Shown: positions 1 through 10,584, numbered from the stretch's first letter. The stretch: 64,000 nt of DNA from Candidula unifasciata (GCA_905116865.2 CAJHNH020002057.1:425001-489000), one strand, 5' to 3'. Numbers and translations: made by a program. Notes: a model not told the origin generated them from the sequence alone.

Positions 1-140
1 AGGAGTGGAGTGGGGTGTTGTGACAGGAAATTGTCCACACCGCCTATCAGCTGACCTTGCTACTCCATAGCATCTGACCTTATCGACTTCACACATAACC
101 ACAACAACAACAGCTACGACGACGATGAGATAACTCTTAC

Positions 141-366
141 TAGGGTCTTCATAATAAGCCGAGAGTATGGCGATGAAACCGGCACAAGGGACACAGTTGT
201 CCCGGAGAGACTGGCAACACACTCGGCAAGCGATGTTGCAGCAGCAGCAGATAATCATCAACAGCATGATGCCGCCAGCGAACAAGAAGATCCCGCGGGC
301 TAGCACCGGCTGCCAGTTTCGTCCAATCTTCTCCCACAAGGCCAGCTCCTCTGTCTCGCCGCCCTC
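141..366 (-). CDS. Internal exon of an unrecognised membrane protein: transmembrane segment and Cys-rich tail
   Basis: Seen: on the minus strand a pyrimidine-rich acceptor ending TTTGCAG precedes position 366 and a GTAAGAG donor follows position 141. The frame that opens E-G-G-E-T-E-E has no stop. It reads an acidic stretch, a short amphipathic part (LWEKIGRNW), a hydrophobic segment of about 22 residues (ARGIFLFAGGIMLLMII), then CCCC and further CxxxCRVCC cysteines, and YYEDP. The layout fits a single-pass membrane protein with a cytoplasmic cysteine cluster that could be palmitoylated (inference). It begins in phase 0, matching the phase-0 end of the exon at 5258-5052, so I place both in one gene; 226 bp leaves phase 1 at the donor and the next exon lies beyond the left edge. 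I do not recognise the family. Exon reality is moderately supported; function is unknown. Confidence 0.5.
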
Positions 367-412
367 CTGCAAATAAAACCATACAGTGGCGTATCTGCAT
401 TGAAATCAATTG

Positions 413-645
413 GTCGCCACCATGTGGGATGCAATGTTTCGTCCTTTGAAGCTCCACTCTGGCTTTTGCCGGGAGCCCTAAATATAGCCGGACCATAAAT
501 ATGGCCTAACGGCTGAACGGGGTTTCTGGGACCTATCCACCGGCGATCCTCATCCGCACGGTGGCACATTGTGTCGCCGAGTGTTTATTGCTTGTGTGAT
601 TTCCTGGTGGGGTACAACTAAATTACATACATACATTTGCATTGA
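413..645 (+). repeat. Dispersed repeat family C, copy 1
   Basis: Shares long stretches with 4071-4307 on the same strand and with 36005-36150 and 39455-39535 on the other. Shared landmarks are GTGGGATGCA, ATATAGCC, CATAAATATGGCC, GGCTGAA, GGTGGCAC and the end GTACAACTAA. No coding capacity or terminal repeats seen; probably a non-autonomous element or LINE 3' end. Confidence 0.6.
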
Positions 646-719
646 TATTTTCGTATGCAAGGAAGCCCCACCCCCCCCCCCCCCTTTTTCCGCCCGTATT
701 TTTTCGCCCACCACTACCA

Positions 720-2872
720 TCTTCTTAGTAGTAGTATTAGCAGCATCAGTACCAGCAGTTGTAGTTGTAACAGTAGTAGTATTAGCAGCATCAGTACCAG
801 AGGTTGTAGTTGTAACAGTAGTAGTAATAGCAGCATCAGTACCAGCAGTTGTAGTTGTAACAGTAGTAGTATTAGCAGCATCAGTACCAGCAGTTGTAGT
901 TGTAACAGTAGTAGTATTAGCAGCATCAGTACCAGCAGTTGTAGTTGTAACAGTAGTAGTATTAGCAGCATCAGTACCAGCAGTTGTAGTTGTAACAGTA
1001 GTAGTATTAGCAGCCGCAGCAGTAGTAGTAGCAGTAGTAGTATTAGCAGCAGCAGCTGTAGTAGTTGTAACAGTACTAGTATTAGCAGCAGCAGCATTAG
1101 TAGTTGTAACAGTAGTAGTATCAGCAGCAGCAGCGGTAGTAGTAACAGTAGCAGTATTAGTAGCAGCAGTTGTTGTAACAGTAGTAGTAGTAGTAACAGT
1201 AGTAGTATTAGCAGCAGTAGATGTAATAGTAGTAGTATTAGCAGTAGCAGCAGTAGTAGTTGTAACAGTAGTAGTATTAGCAGTAGCAGTAGTAGGTGTA
1301 ACAGTAGTAGTATTAGCAGCAGCAGCTGTAGTAGTTGTAACAGTACTAGTATTAGCAGCAGCAGCACTAATAGTTGTAACAGTAGTAGTATCAGCAGCAG
1401 CAGCGGTAGTAGTAACAGTAGCAGTATTAGTAGCAGCAGTTGTTGTAACAGTAGTAGTAGTAGTAACAGTAGTAGTATTAGCAGCAGTAGATGTAACAGT
1501 AGTAGTATTAGCAGTAGCAGCAGTAGTAGTTGTATCAGTAGTAGTATTAGCAGTAGCAGTAGTAGGTGTAATAGTAGTAGTATTAGCAGCGGCAGCAGTA
1601 GTAGAAACAGTAGTAGTATTAGCAGCAACAGTAGTTGTAACAGTAGTAGTATTAGCAACAGCATCAGCAGTTGTTGTAACAGTAGTAGTATTAGCAGCAG
1701 CAGCAGTAGCAGTAGTAGCTGTATCAGCTGTAGTATTAGCAGCAGCAGCAGTAATAGTTGTAACAGTAGTAGTGATAGCAGCAGCACCAGTAGTAGGAGT
1801 TGTAACAGTAGTAGTATTAGCAGCAGCAGCAGTAGTTGTAACAGTAGTAATATTAGCAGCAGCAGTAGTAGTTGTAACAGTAGTGGTATTAGTAGCATCA
1901 GCAGTAAAAGTTGTCACACTAGTAGCAGCAGTAGTAGTAGTTGTAACAGTAGTAGTGTTAGCAGCAGCAGCAGCAGTAGTAGGAGTTGTAACAGTAGTAG
2001 TATTAGCAGCAGCAGCAGTAGTTGTTGTCACAGTAGTAGTATTAGCAGCCGCAGTAATAGTTGTAACAGTAGTAGTGTTAGCAGTAGTAGCAGCAACAGT
2101 TGTAACAGTTGTAGTATTAGCAGCAGCAGCAGTAGTAGTTGTAACAGTACTTGTATTAGCAGCGGCAGCAGTAGTAGTTGTAACAGTAATAGTATCAGCA
2201 GCAGCAGCGGTAGTAGTAACAGTAGCAGTATTAGCAGCAGCAGTTGTTGTAACAGTAGTATAATTAGCAGCAGCAGTAAATGTAACAGTAGTAGTATTAG
2301 CAGCAGTAGTAGTTGTAACAGTAGTAGTATTAGCAGCAGCAGTAGATGTAACAGTAGTAGTATTAGCAGCAGCAGTAGATGTAACAGTGGTAAGATTAGC
2401 AGCAGTAATAGTTGTAACAGTAGTAGTATTAGCAGTAGCAGTAGATGTAACAGTAGTAGTATTAGCAGCAACAGCAGTAGTAGTATTAGTAGTTGTAACA
2501 GTAGTAGTATTAGCAGTAGCAGTAGTAGGTGTAACAGTAGTAGTAGTAGCAGCAGCAGTAGTAGTAGTTGAAAAAGTAGTATTATTATCAGCAGCTGCAG
2601 CAGTAGTAACAGTAGTAATATTAGCAGTCGTAGTAGTTGAAACAGTAGAAGTATTAGCAGCAGCAGAAGTTGTAACAGTAGTAGTATTAGCAGCAGCAGC
2701 AGTAGTAACAGTAGTTGTATTAGCAGTAGTAGTTGAAACAGTAATAGTATTAGCAGCAGCAGTAGTTGTAACAGTAGTAGTATTAGCAGCAGCAGTAGAT
2801 GTAACAGTAGTAGTATTAGCAGCAGCAGCAGTAGTAGTAGTTGAAACAGTAGTAGTATTAGCAGCAGTAACA
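720..2872. repeat. 2.1 kb compound trinucleotide-derived tandem array
   Basis: Almost every triplet in one register is AGT, AGC, ATT, TGT or AAC. About six copies of a 45-bp unit occupy 738-1010, followed by 33-42-bp variants. A higher-order duplication of 270 bp is visible: the block starting AGCAGCTGTA at 1051 recurs at 1321, and a more diverged version lies near 2146. All unit lengths are multiples of three, so four of six frames stay open over long distances (Thr/Ala/Val/Asn on minus, Val/Ala or Ser on plus); I treat those frames as artefacts. Confidence 0.9.
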
Positions 2873-2911
2873 TAATTCATAACATATAATCATAATTCAG
2901 TGTTGAATAGG

Positions 2912-3210
2912 AGTCGTCGCGATGCAGCGGCTAGGCTCCCGCCTTCGGATACGAAGGTCGTGGGTTCAAGTCAGAATGGAGCCGGAGTGTTCTTTCAGAA
3001 ATGACCTTAGTTGCCAGGTCGACCAAGCCTTAAATGGGTACCGGATAAAGCCCTGGGAAATAAAGGCAGCCGGTTGGAAGTTGACCACATCATACACCAG
3101 GTACCAATTAATTTTTGCCAGGGATGCCGCGGCAGTAATCAAGAAAAGTCGCCTAAACACTGTGAAATTATTAAAGAAGGCATGCAGACACATAAGAGTG
3201 AAAATGTAAG
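2912..3210 (+). repeat. tRNA-derived SINE, family A (sense copy)
   Basis: The head has a polymerase III A-box-like stretch (GATGCAGCGGCTAGG) and a B box (GGGTTCAAGTC). It is followed by a body containing CCAGGTCGACCAAGCC and TTAAATGGGTACC. That body is the reverse complement of the core seen at 9175-9345, 10585-10700 and 18670-18850. Confidence 0.6.
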
Positions 3211-4070
3211 TTGTCTGGCCTCGCCTCTGTCGAAAAGAGTTCATTGTTTGTTTTACATTCAGCCGTGTTTCAAACTGCATAAAATACCAACCGTTAGGCT
3301 AAGAATTGTCCTTGTATTTATCTCGAGGTGCCACCGATCCTCTACCTGAATTCGTTAAGGTGCAGTCTCTAAGTAAAGTTATGGCTACATTGTCTCAGCA
3401 GACACCTACGAGCCTAAGCCATCTAAGTTGGTCTGCCTCAGTTTGTGGAAAGGTAACTCACTAACCAAAAGAAATTACCAGGAAAACTATGAAAGTATTA
3501 TCTTAGCTGTGGTTCTTTGTTCTGCTTTGTTTCAGTTGGGAACGAACAGGCACAGGAAGGGCAATGCGTTAACTACCATTGAAGAGTTGCTAACAGCTGC
3601 TTGGTTCTGTCTAAATTACAGGCGTCTGGAAAGCAATTATTCTGATTTAGTACAGAAAGGATAAGACATCTTCAAACACCTCGCTGAGTCTCTTCAGGTA
3701 GGATCATCCATGATGGAGAGAGTTTTAAAAAATGAAAAGAATATAATGCAAAATGCATCCAGTTTCATTCATAGCATTAAAGACTACTGAACTTTAAATT
3801 TGCACTGTTGTTTCTTCTTTCCCTAAGTATTCAATAGCATTAAGGCTAAGTGTGCCTTAAATTTTTTTTTAGCCCGAAAAGGGTGGCGCGGCTAAAAATG
3901 TTTGAGAAACGCTGCACAAAAAAACCCCTATATCGTCTGTAGTGTATGTGCTGCAGACGAGAATGAGTCCTCGTGGTGTCACGTGCTCAGTTCAGCAGGG
4001 ATTTCTCCTTGCCTGGGGTGATTCAATAAATTTAAGTTAAATTATACAGGCTTGTTACTTTCTTCCTCAT
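3211..4070. other. Intronic stretch with no recognised feature
   Basis: Contains only short open frames (for example near 3428-3664, with a GTG start) without recognised domains. No repeat match to the rest of the window was seen. Confidence 0.5.
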
Positions 4071-4307
4071 AAGTCGTTCCCTCGTGGGATGCAGTATTTG
4101 TTATTTTGAAGCGCCACCCTGGTTTTTGCCGAGGGCCATGAATATAGCCGAGCCATAAATATGGCCTAGCCATAGATATGACCTAAACGGCTGAAAGGGG
4201 TTTCTGTGACCTCTCCACGGGCGTCCTCCTCTGCATGGTGGCACTTTGTGTCACCGGGTGTTTGTCACTTGTGTGGTGTCTTGGTGGACTACAGCTAACT
4301 ACCTACC
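4071..4307 (+). repeat. Dispersed repeat family C, copy 2
   Basis: Co-linear with 413-645 over about 230 bp, from GTGGGATGCAGTATTTG through the ATATAGCC and GGTGGCAC landmarks to a TACCTACCTAC tail, with scattered substitutions and a small internal duplication (CATAAATATGGCC, then CATAGATATGACC). Confidence 0.6.
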
Positions 4308-4314
4308 TACAGAC

Positions 4315-4432
4315 TTGCAGACAAAGATATACACACAGGCAGACGGATGGACAGACGGATACTCAAGCAGATAGACAGACAAACAGATAGGCATGTTGGC
4401 TGACTGACAGACAGGCAGACAGATAGCAAATA
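4315..4432. repeat. GACA/GATA-type simple repeat
   Basis: Imperfect run of CAGACAGA, CAGATAGA and GGATGGACAGACGGAT motifs directly abutting the end of the family C repeat, so it may be an expanded 3' tail of that element. Confidence 0.7.
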
Positions 4433-4555
4433 CTAAGAGAAGTAAAGGCGACCTAGTGATTTGGACCAGAGGTCTATGAAAATGTGTTCAGCCATATTTA
4501 CGTAAAAAGGGTTCGATACTTTATGTGCTACTGTAAACAAGGATGTGCATAATTG

Positions 4556-5040
4556 TAGAAACTTGTCTTAGTCTGTGACACATGTCTTAGTCTGTGACAC
4601 TAGTCCTAGTCTGTGACATATGTCTTAGTCTGTGACACTTGTCCTAGTTTGTGACATTTGTCTTAGTTTGTGACACTTGTTCTAATCTGTGACATGTGTC
4701 TTAGTCTGGGACACTTATCCTAGTCTGTAACTTCTGTCTTAGTCTGTGACACATGTCTCAGTGTGTGACACGTGTCCTAGTCTTTGACATCTGTCTTAGT
4801 CTATGACACATGCCTTAGTCTGTGATACTTGTTCTAATCTGTGAAACTTCTCCTAGTCTGTGACACCTGCCTAAGTCTGTGATACCTGTCCTAGTCTGTG
4901 TCAGTTGCCCTAGTCTGTGTCAGTGACAATTCTCTTAGTCTGTGACATTTGTCCAGTCTGTGATACCTGTCCTAGTCTGTGATACCTGTCCTAGTCTGTG
5001 TCAGTGACACATCTCCTAGTCTGTGCCATTTGTCCAGACT
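4556..5040. repeat. 19-bp minisatellite (CTTAGTCTGTGACACNTGT)
   Basis: About 25 diverged copies of a roughly 19-bp unit with the core TAGTCTGTGACA. The array ends within about 15 bp of the predicted donor of the minus-strand exon at 5258-5052. Confidence 0.85.
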
Positions 5041-5051
5041 GCGACACTCAC

Positions 5052-5258
5052 ATCAAAATCGTAATCCAAGGAGTCAGTTTTCGGCCACTCGTGTGTGTCC
5101 TCATAGGCAAATCTTTTACCACGAATTGTATTGTTCTGTACATCCTTATCGATTAGGTCACCGTGATCTAGTCTCCCTGTCATAGACTCTGGAAGCTTTC
5201 TGGTTGTGTTCACATTCAATACCACAGCTTCGTCTGACTCACTGGCTCCGTGTAGCTT
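5052..5258 (-). CDS. Internal exon of the same unrecognised membrane protein, acidic juxtamembrane region
   Basis: Seen: on the minus strand, TTCTCTTCAAACAG immediately precedes the exon and a strong GTGAGT donor follows it. The 207-bp exon is exactly 69 codons, phase 0 at both ends, and fully open. The product begins K-L-H-G-A-S-E-S-D-E, contains potential N-glycosylation sites (NTT, NNT) and ends in an acidic stretch with LDYDFD. Joined in phase to the exon at 366-141, it would be the extracellular stem just before the transmembrane helix. The ATG of the longer open frame (to 5324) lies upstream of the acceptor, in what I read as intron. Upstream exons were not found in the window. No known domain is recognised; codon content and splice sites make a real exon likely. 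Confidence 0.5.
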
Positions 5259-5429
5259 CTGTTTGAAGAGAATACAACTGGTTACTAATTGAAATAACCA
5301 ATAAAATAGCTGGAAACCATGCACTTTTCCCCTGTAGCAACATACGGATGTGAGTCGTGGACTATTTCATAGTGCTTAGGAAAGAAAATATAGTATTTTG
5401 AGCTGAAATGATATGAAAAGATTCTAAGA

Positions 5430-5760
5430 ATATTTAATAAAAGAGAATTACTGAAATTGTAAAAGATCTGAACATCAAGGAAGATTGGCTAATAAACAGC
5501 ATCCTGTCTCGGAAGCTGAAATATTTGTATCATGTCAAGCGCCATGGCTGACTGGTAAAAAAATAATTGCAGAAGGCATGGTACCAGGAAGGAAGGGCAG
5601 GGGCCGACTAACACGAAGATGGGCACAAGAAATAAGTGACTCCTTGAAAATTAAAGTGCACGAGGCGGGAGAGCTAGCGAGAGACCGAGTTTCTTTTAGG
5701 CAGACCGTGATAAGAGCAACGTTCTGCAAAGGACCTGCTACATGATGATGATATAATAGC
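5430..5760 (+). mobile_element. RTE-like LINE, 3' coding end (decayed)
   Basis: In shifting frames it reads a C-terminal tail like that of the intact copy at 53700-54061: ILSRKLKYL, HVKRHG, then a basic GRGR stretch, a W-x-Q region, HEAGELARDRV and a final FCKGPAT, ending in TGATGATGAT. Two or more frameshifts. Similar tails lie at 10170-10470 and 19650-19885. Confidence 0.7.
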
Positions 5761-5874
5761 GCATCTGAAATACCCAAAGAGGTGCCGCCTCCTTTAGCAC
5801 ACTGATGGTCGTCATCATCAAGTGCCTTGCCAGCTTGTGCAGGCGTTCATGCCTCCATAGACTGATGATCCTCT

Positions 5875-5965
5875 ATGTCACTGTCTTAAGCCATCCACCA
5901 CCATTTCTCTTGGTCTGCCTCTGCCTCTTCTACCAGTGAACACGGATGGTACACACGTCTTACTC
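5875..5965 (-). mobile_element. RTE-like LINE tail fragment
   Basis: On the minus strand it reads TGRRGRGRPREMVVDGL, the Arg/Gly-rich motif found just before the conserved Trp in RTE-type C-terminal tails. Only about 90 bp remain. Confidence 0.4.
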
Positions 5966-6049
5966 TTCCTCTCATGCATATCTTTTCTTGTCAGGTCCAC
6001 GCTTGATTTAAAATCGTGCAACCTTAAAATTTTGAGTGTTAAATTGAGA

Positions 6050-6115
6050 ATCCACACCCTAACCCTGTCCCTACGCCTAACCCACACCCTAACCCTACCC
6101 CTAACCCAAATTGTA
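6050..6115. repeat. Degenerate telomere-like (CCCTAA) tract
   Basis: Several ACCCTAACCC and CCCCTAACCC motifs occur within about 65 bp, interspersed with variants (CCTACGCCTAA). Resembles an interstitial relic of the animal telomere repeat. Confidence 0.5.
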
Positions 6116-6119
6116 ACCG

Positions 6120-6765
6120 TATGATTATAGCAGGGCAGTGCACGCTGTCTGTCGCCAACACACAGTAATTATGTCATTTGTTTCGTTCCCTCCTTTCCAC
6201 TCCGTAATTGCACTGTAGCCAGGGGACAGAACTGCGACTAACCGGCCGTCTACTGTTGTCTACCGGCCGTAGTTGACAGGAGAGCCGAATTATTATGTGG
6301 GGTAGAAAGGGGTCGGGCAAAGACATGTGTTTAAAATTAAGACTATTTATATATATATATATAGTCAGTTACAATCACCCAATCTTACAATTGTTGTTTC
6401 ATGTAAAATCTATCCCCCATCAGCGTTCGTTCGTAAATGACCTTATAAATGCCTGTCTTATTCAGTATGAGAGTTCCCGTCGTTGTCGTTCTCATATGAA
6501 TGGAAAACATCAAATCAGAGGATTGTTTCGTGGTTTTCCCAAGTTCCCTTTTCGAAAAACCCTGGAGCATGCGCTTCTGTTAAAGTGTTTTAATTTATTC
6601 TTCTTTTCTAAATATTACTCTTTCATTGAACGATTGGTTCACTTCCATGAACTGATGGGGTATTTTCTGACGCTGGGGCCGTCTCAGCCCTATAAATTTA
6701 GATATTAGTTTATGGGAATTGTCTGGAAAGGGAATCTTTCGCCCTTACTTAAAAAGTTTGATTGT
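6120..6765. other. No supported gene
   Basis: Holds a short TA run near 6347-6362 and an open frame of 137 codons (6295-6708) with no recognisable domain and no clear splice or promoter context. I see nothing else. Confidence 0.4.
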
Positions 6766-6767
6766 AC

Positions 6768-6945
6768 AGTGGGTTGGTTGTTCAGCTGGTTGGTTGAACA
6801 GCTGGTCAGTTGTTCAGCAGGTCAGTTGTTCAGCTGGTTAGTTAAACAGCTGGTCAGTTGTTCAGCTGATTAGTTAAACAACTGGTCAGTTGTTCAGCAG
6901 GTCAGTTGTTCAGCTGGTTAGTTAATCAGCTGGTTGCTTGGGTGA
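6768..6945. repeat. 16-bp minisatellite based on CAGCTGGT(C/T)AGTT
   Basis: Roughly eleven copies alternating between units with AGTTGTT and units with AGTTAAA after the palindromic CAGCTG, so the effective higher-order period is about 32 bp. Confidence 0.8.
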
Positions 6946-7322
6946 TTGAGTGTTTAACTGACTGACCAATCGCATGCTAGTATGTTTAGTTAGTAAAGGC
7001 ATACTGCTTCCCATTCCAATGGCATTGTCTGCTATTGGAACAAGGTCAGCTGTCTCAGATTAGAACTTTTGCGAAAGATGTGTTAACTAGTTTTGGGCTG
7101 CACCTCGTACTCAAACGTCTTATGCCTCGCTCTGTACACCAATGCGGTTGTGGATCACCGGGTTACTGTTGACTGTTTAATCAAGTATCTCCATTCTGGC
7201 GATTACATGCGCTGGACTTGATCTTTTCTCATCTGAGGCCAGCCCAGGCAACAATATTTAGGTTTCGGTTCTTTCTTGTCCTGTCTCGTCTCCTCTTGTG
7301 AGCCCATTAGTCAGTAATAGTT

Positions 7323-7327
<5 letters not shown>

Positions 7328-7372
<45 letters not shown>

Positions 7373-7410
7373 AGAGAGAGACAGAGAGACAGAGAGACAG
7401 AGAGAAAGAG
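7328..7410. repeat. CA microsatellite followed by GA repeats
   Basis: An uninterrupted CA run to about 7368 is followed by AGAGAGAGAG and AGACAGAG units. Confidence 0.95.
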
Positions 7411-7574
7411 ACGCCTATTATGACACGTCACATATGTTTTAACATCTATTATAACATACAGCACTGTTTATTGGCGGGTGTCTTGCTGTCTCAGTTTCTG
7501 CATTTTAGAAACAGACAGTAAAGTAACATACAACTTTTACTGAAACGTTGAACCAAAGCTGACTTACCCTAGTT

Positions 7575-7735
7575 CGGCTGCATTACCCAGGCTGCATTAC
7601 CCAGGCTGCATTACCCAGGCTGCATTACCCAGGCTGCATTACCCAGGCTGCATTACCCTGGCTGCATTACCCAGGCTGCATTACCCAGGCTGCATTACCC
7701 AGGCTGCATTAGCCAGGCTGCATTACCCAAAAATT
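7575..7735. repeat. 14-bp minisatellite (CCAGGCTGCATTAC)
   Basis: About eleven nearly perfect 14-bp copies. Single-base variants (CCTGG, AGCCAGG) mark individual units. High identity suggests recent expansion. Confidence 0.9.
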
Positions 7736-7739
7736 TAAC

Positions 7740-9174
7740 CAACCACAAAGAAGAGTTGCGGTTATTTAAAATGTGCATCCGACAGCGCTGTTTCCAGGCT
7801 ACAAACGGGAAACACCAAGAAGAGAAAAGACACGCACAAGTAACAACAGCATGAATTACGAGCGGTCTGAACCGGATGGAAGCATCAAGTCAAGAAATGG
7901 CGCAAATACTAGAATTAAGTCACGACAGTGACGCAAATAACCCAGACCACAAATATAGGCGGAGACTGTTAGCAGCCTCGGCTAGCTAGCAGCAGTCTGA
8001 AAGTGGTCGACATTTACATTTTTTTCTCAAAAGGACTAGGACTAGTTTCCAGGATTTTTCCTCAGTTCGACAGAAGGATGTCATAATTCTATTTTGTGTA
8101 TACACGAAACTACTATATGTATATCTTAAAGCTAAAACTGACCGCAGTCTCCAATAACATTAAATATATGAGAGATTGTGGGCGAACAAAAAAGAGAAAG
8201 ACATCTGGGTAACTAAGGAAGAAAAAAAAGGCACAGTGCCCCCTATATGCATTTGACATATGTTGCTAGACGCAATTTAAAAGACTAATTTGCATACGAT
8301 AGGTAATTTGGTCGAAGTCATGAGGTTTACCTTTATTTCTCAAAAAATTTTCCTCCCCCCCCCCCCCCTCATTCGCGTGCTAGATTTGGCTGGAAGACTA
8401 GGCATTACCCTCAATAATTATGAAAAGACATCAAACCATACTAAAAGTAGAACCAGTCAGCTTCACATTATCACAAACGGCTGCTTGGGAGCCTTCGTCG
8501 GTACATTAGATGAATATACAGTACTAACAAAAAACGAACAGGAATCCACAAAATCACTTAGCTGAAGTGTCTCCGAGATCAATCTACATGTTGAATAGCT
8601 GACACTCGTGTGGCCACCGGATATAGAACTAGCCAGAAAAAAAAAAAATTATTTGGCAGAGTGCAAATTCAAACCCATAATCTTTTGGTCGTGATACTTA
8701 CAGCTTTTAACTGGTCACTGTAGAGTACAGCTACGGTAGCCGTTATCTGTCTCACGTCTGTACTCTGTACTGAAAATAAAACAGTACTACGTGATAACGT
8801 GCTTTTTTTTTTTTTTAAACCAATGGTTTTTTTTAAACATTTTTCTGGTGGCGCCCCTGTTGAATATATGGCAAGACTCCCACCAAATTAATCTATAATT
8901 AAATACGCGTATTATCCTATTAATTTTTTTTCAAAAGCACAATTGCCTATGAAAACAAACACCTTCTTGGCTTCTTTTTATTTATTTTTTTATTTTATAA
9001 ATAGAAACTCTCTTGCCCCCTCTTCCCCCTCCCCCCATATTTTCCAGGTTGAAAAAAACCCTTATAGGCGATCGATTTATGGATGATGTGGCCGTAAAGT
9101 AAACTAAAGGACACTGCGCCTTTAGAGGTCTGGGCATATAGGGCTCGACCTATATTTTATAGACCAATAGACAT
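7740..9174. other. No supported gene; poly-C and A-rich tracts
   Basis: Contains a C run near 8346-8360, several A and T homopolymers and short meaningless open frames. No exon with paired splice sites was recognised. Confidence 0.4.
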
Positions 9175-9345
9175 TCGGTGGTTTATGTGGTCAACAACAC
9201 GCCGTCCGCCTGCTCTTCCCATGATTTTACCTAGTGCCCATTTAAGGCTGGGTCGACCTCGGATCAAAGTGAGATTTTGAAAAAAAAAAACTGTTTCGCT
9301 AGGATCTGAACCCACGATCTTCGGGTCCATATGTGAGCGTCTACA
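9175..9345 (-). repeat. tRNA-derived SINE, family A (antisense copy)
   Basis: The core CCCATTTAAGGCTGGGTCGACC is followed by a poly-A-rich stretch and by the reverse complement of a B box (GATCTGAACCCACGATC). Same family as 2912, in the opposite orientation. Confidence 0.65.
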
Positions 9346-9509
9346 TGTACACCTGGCGGCTCCTGATAGTCGCCTTTACTTCTCCCAAAATTTTTCGGGT
9401 GTCTATTTTAGGCGTGGAAGGCCAGGTCAATTTTACAAACATCCTTCTTGATGTCGTTTCAGACACTCCCCGCCTGCCCGGCCGACATGCGGTTAGGCCT
9501 TTTTTTTAG

Positions 9510-10045
9510 ATCTTTCTAGCTGCAGCTCTCCGGTGCTAGAGAACAAAATGTATACACATTTCGTAATTGTAGCAGACTATGAAAGCATGCTGAAAAAGGT
9601 GAGGACAGGGATGCTTCGAGCAGAGTGGCTAGCTTCACTGGAAAGGTCACGGATGGTGAGCATACTTTGGATCTTTTCTCCAGGTTATGTCGGCGTGGTA
9701 GGTAATGAGCATGCAGCCAGATTAGCTGGATCCGCAACACTGGGTGGTGAATTGATAAATGATAAGGCAGATGTGGTCAAGGCCCTTTGGGAACAAGCAA
9801 CGGAATGAGTAGAAAAAGAAGATTATTATGGCCTGGAGAGAATGAGGCATCTGGGTGTAACCAGAGGTCCTGGCCGGCTCACTACACTCAGAGGAAAGGC
9901 AAGACGGACTTTTAACCAGATTGTGACCGTTACCATCAGTATTAGAACTCTGCGCTGGCTGCTGAAGATGAGGATGGAGCACGCATGGGAATGCCCCGAG
10001 TACTGTGATGTCAGTTCTTGAATCAACTTAACTCAGATCATGTCT
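9510..10045 (+). mobile_element. I-clade (Nimbus-like) LINE, RNase H and 3' end
   Basis: The reading frame at 9580-9808 contains the RNase H C-terminal signature (IFSPGYVGVVGNEHAARLAG). A stop interrupts it, then DYYGLERM, GRL and the 3' block RTLRWLLKM, with ECPEYCDV at the end. Homologous fragments occur at 12071, 24520, 33615(-), 34575(-), 58790 and 62050(-). Confidence 0.75.
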
Positions 10046-10099
10046 CTTTCCACTAGTAACTAATGGGTATGAATCACAACACTTACTCAACCTTTATTA

Positions 10100-10475
10100 A
10101 AGAAAAAATAATCAGAGCTTTTGAACTGAAACGCCAAAGAAAGATGTTTAGATTACCATCGACTAAGAAGAAAAAAAAAAACACTGACGCCCTGCATGAT
10201 CTGAAGATCAAAGAGAATTGGCTCATAAACAGCATCCTGTCCCGAAAGCTGGGGTATTTAGGCCACGTTAAACGTCTTTGTGGCCTGGCGATAACGATGC
10301 TGGAGCGTTTTAGTTTCTGGAAATCGAGGCAGAGGAGGACCTCCACGAACGTGCATACATGACATTCAAGATAATTTGGCTATAAAAGCACATGAAGCGG
10401 AGAACTGGTAAAGAACTAGAGACTTTCACGCGTGTCGTAACGACAGTGACATTCTGTAATGGATCTGCTAAGAAA
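10100..10475 (+). mobile_element. RTE-like LINE tail (decayed)
   Basis: Reads INSILSRKLGYLGHVKRL followed in other frames by RGGPPRTCIHD and a terminal CNGSAK-like end, parallel to the tail at 5430-5760. It starts about 60 bp after the preceding I-clade fragment. Confidence 0.65.
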
Positions 10476-10584
10476 GTGGTGAGTGAAAAGTAAGAATTTT
10501 ATGTAAAAGAAAAAGTAATGATCCATTTTCACGCCTTATGCGCATCGGGCATACGGGAAGAGCGTCCCATGTTTTTACTGATTA

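Larger units (their letters stand above)
367..5051 (-). other. Intron of the left-edge minus-strand gene
   Basis: Inferred from the two in-phase exons and their GT/AG sites. The 4.7 kb intron holds two copies of a dispersed repeat, a 2.1 kb trinucleotide-derived array, a tRNA-derived SINE, a GACA-type tract and a 19-bp minisatellite that ends next to the donor. Confidence 0.45.

Noticed and set aside
550..2880. Very long open frames (up to 776 codons, Thr/Ala/Asn/Val-rich, mucin-like) in the triplet array
   Set aside because: Four of six frames are open only because all units are multiples of three. The putative start has no signal peptide and the array lies inside an inferred intron.
5016..5324. 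Single-exon 103-codon minus-strand gene starting at 5324
   Set aside because: A strong acceptor and donor delimit 5258-5052 inside it; the outer codons look intronic.
6295..6708. 137-codon open frame as a gene
   Set aside because: No domain, no homology cue, AT-rich composition like surrounding non-coding sequence, and no splice or poly(A) context.
4556..7735. CRISPR-like arrays
   Set aside because: The minisatellites have no unique spacers between conserved repeats, and the DNA is animal.
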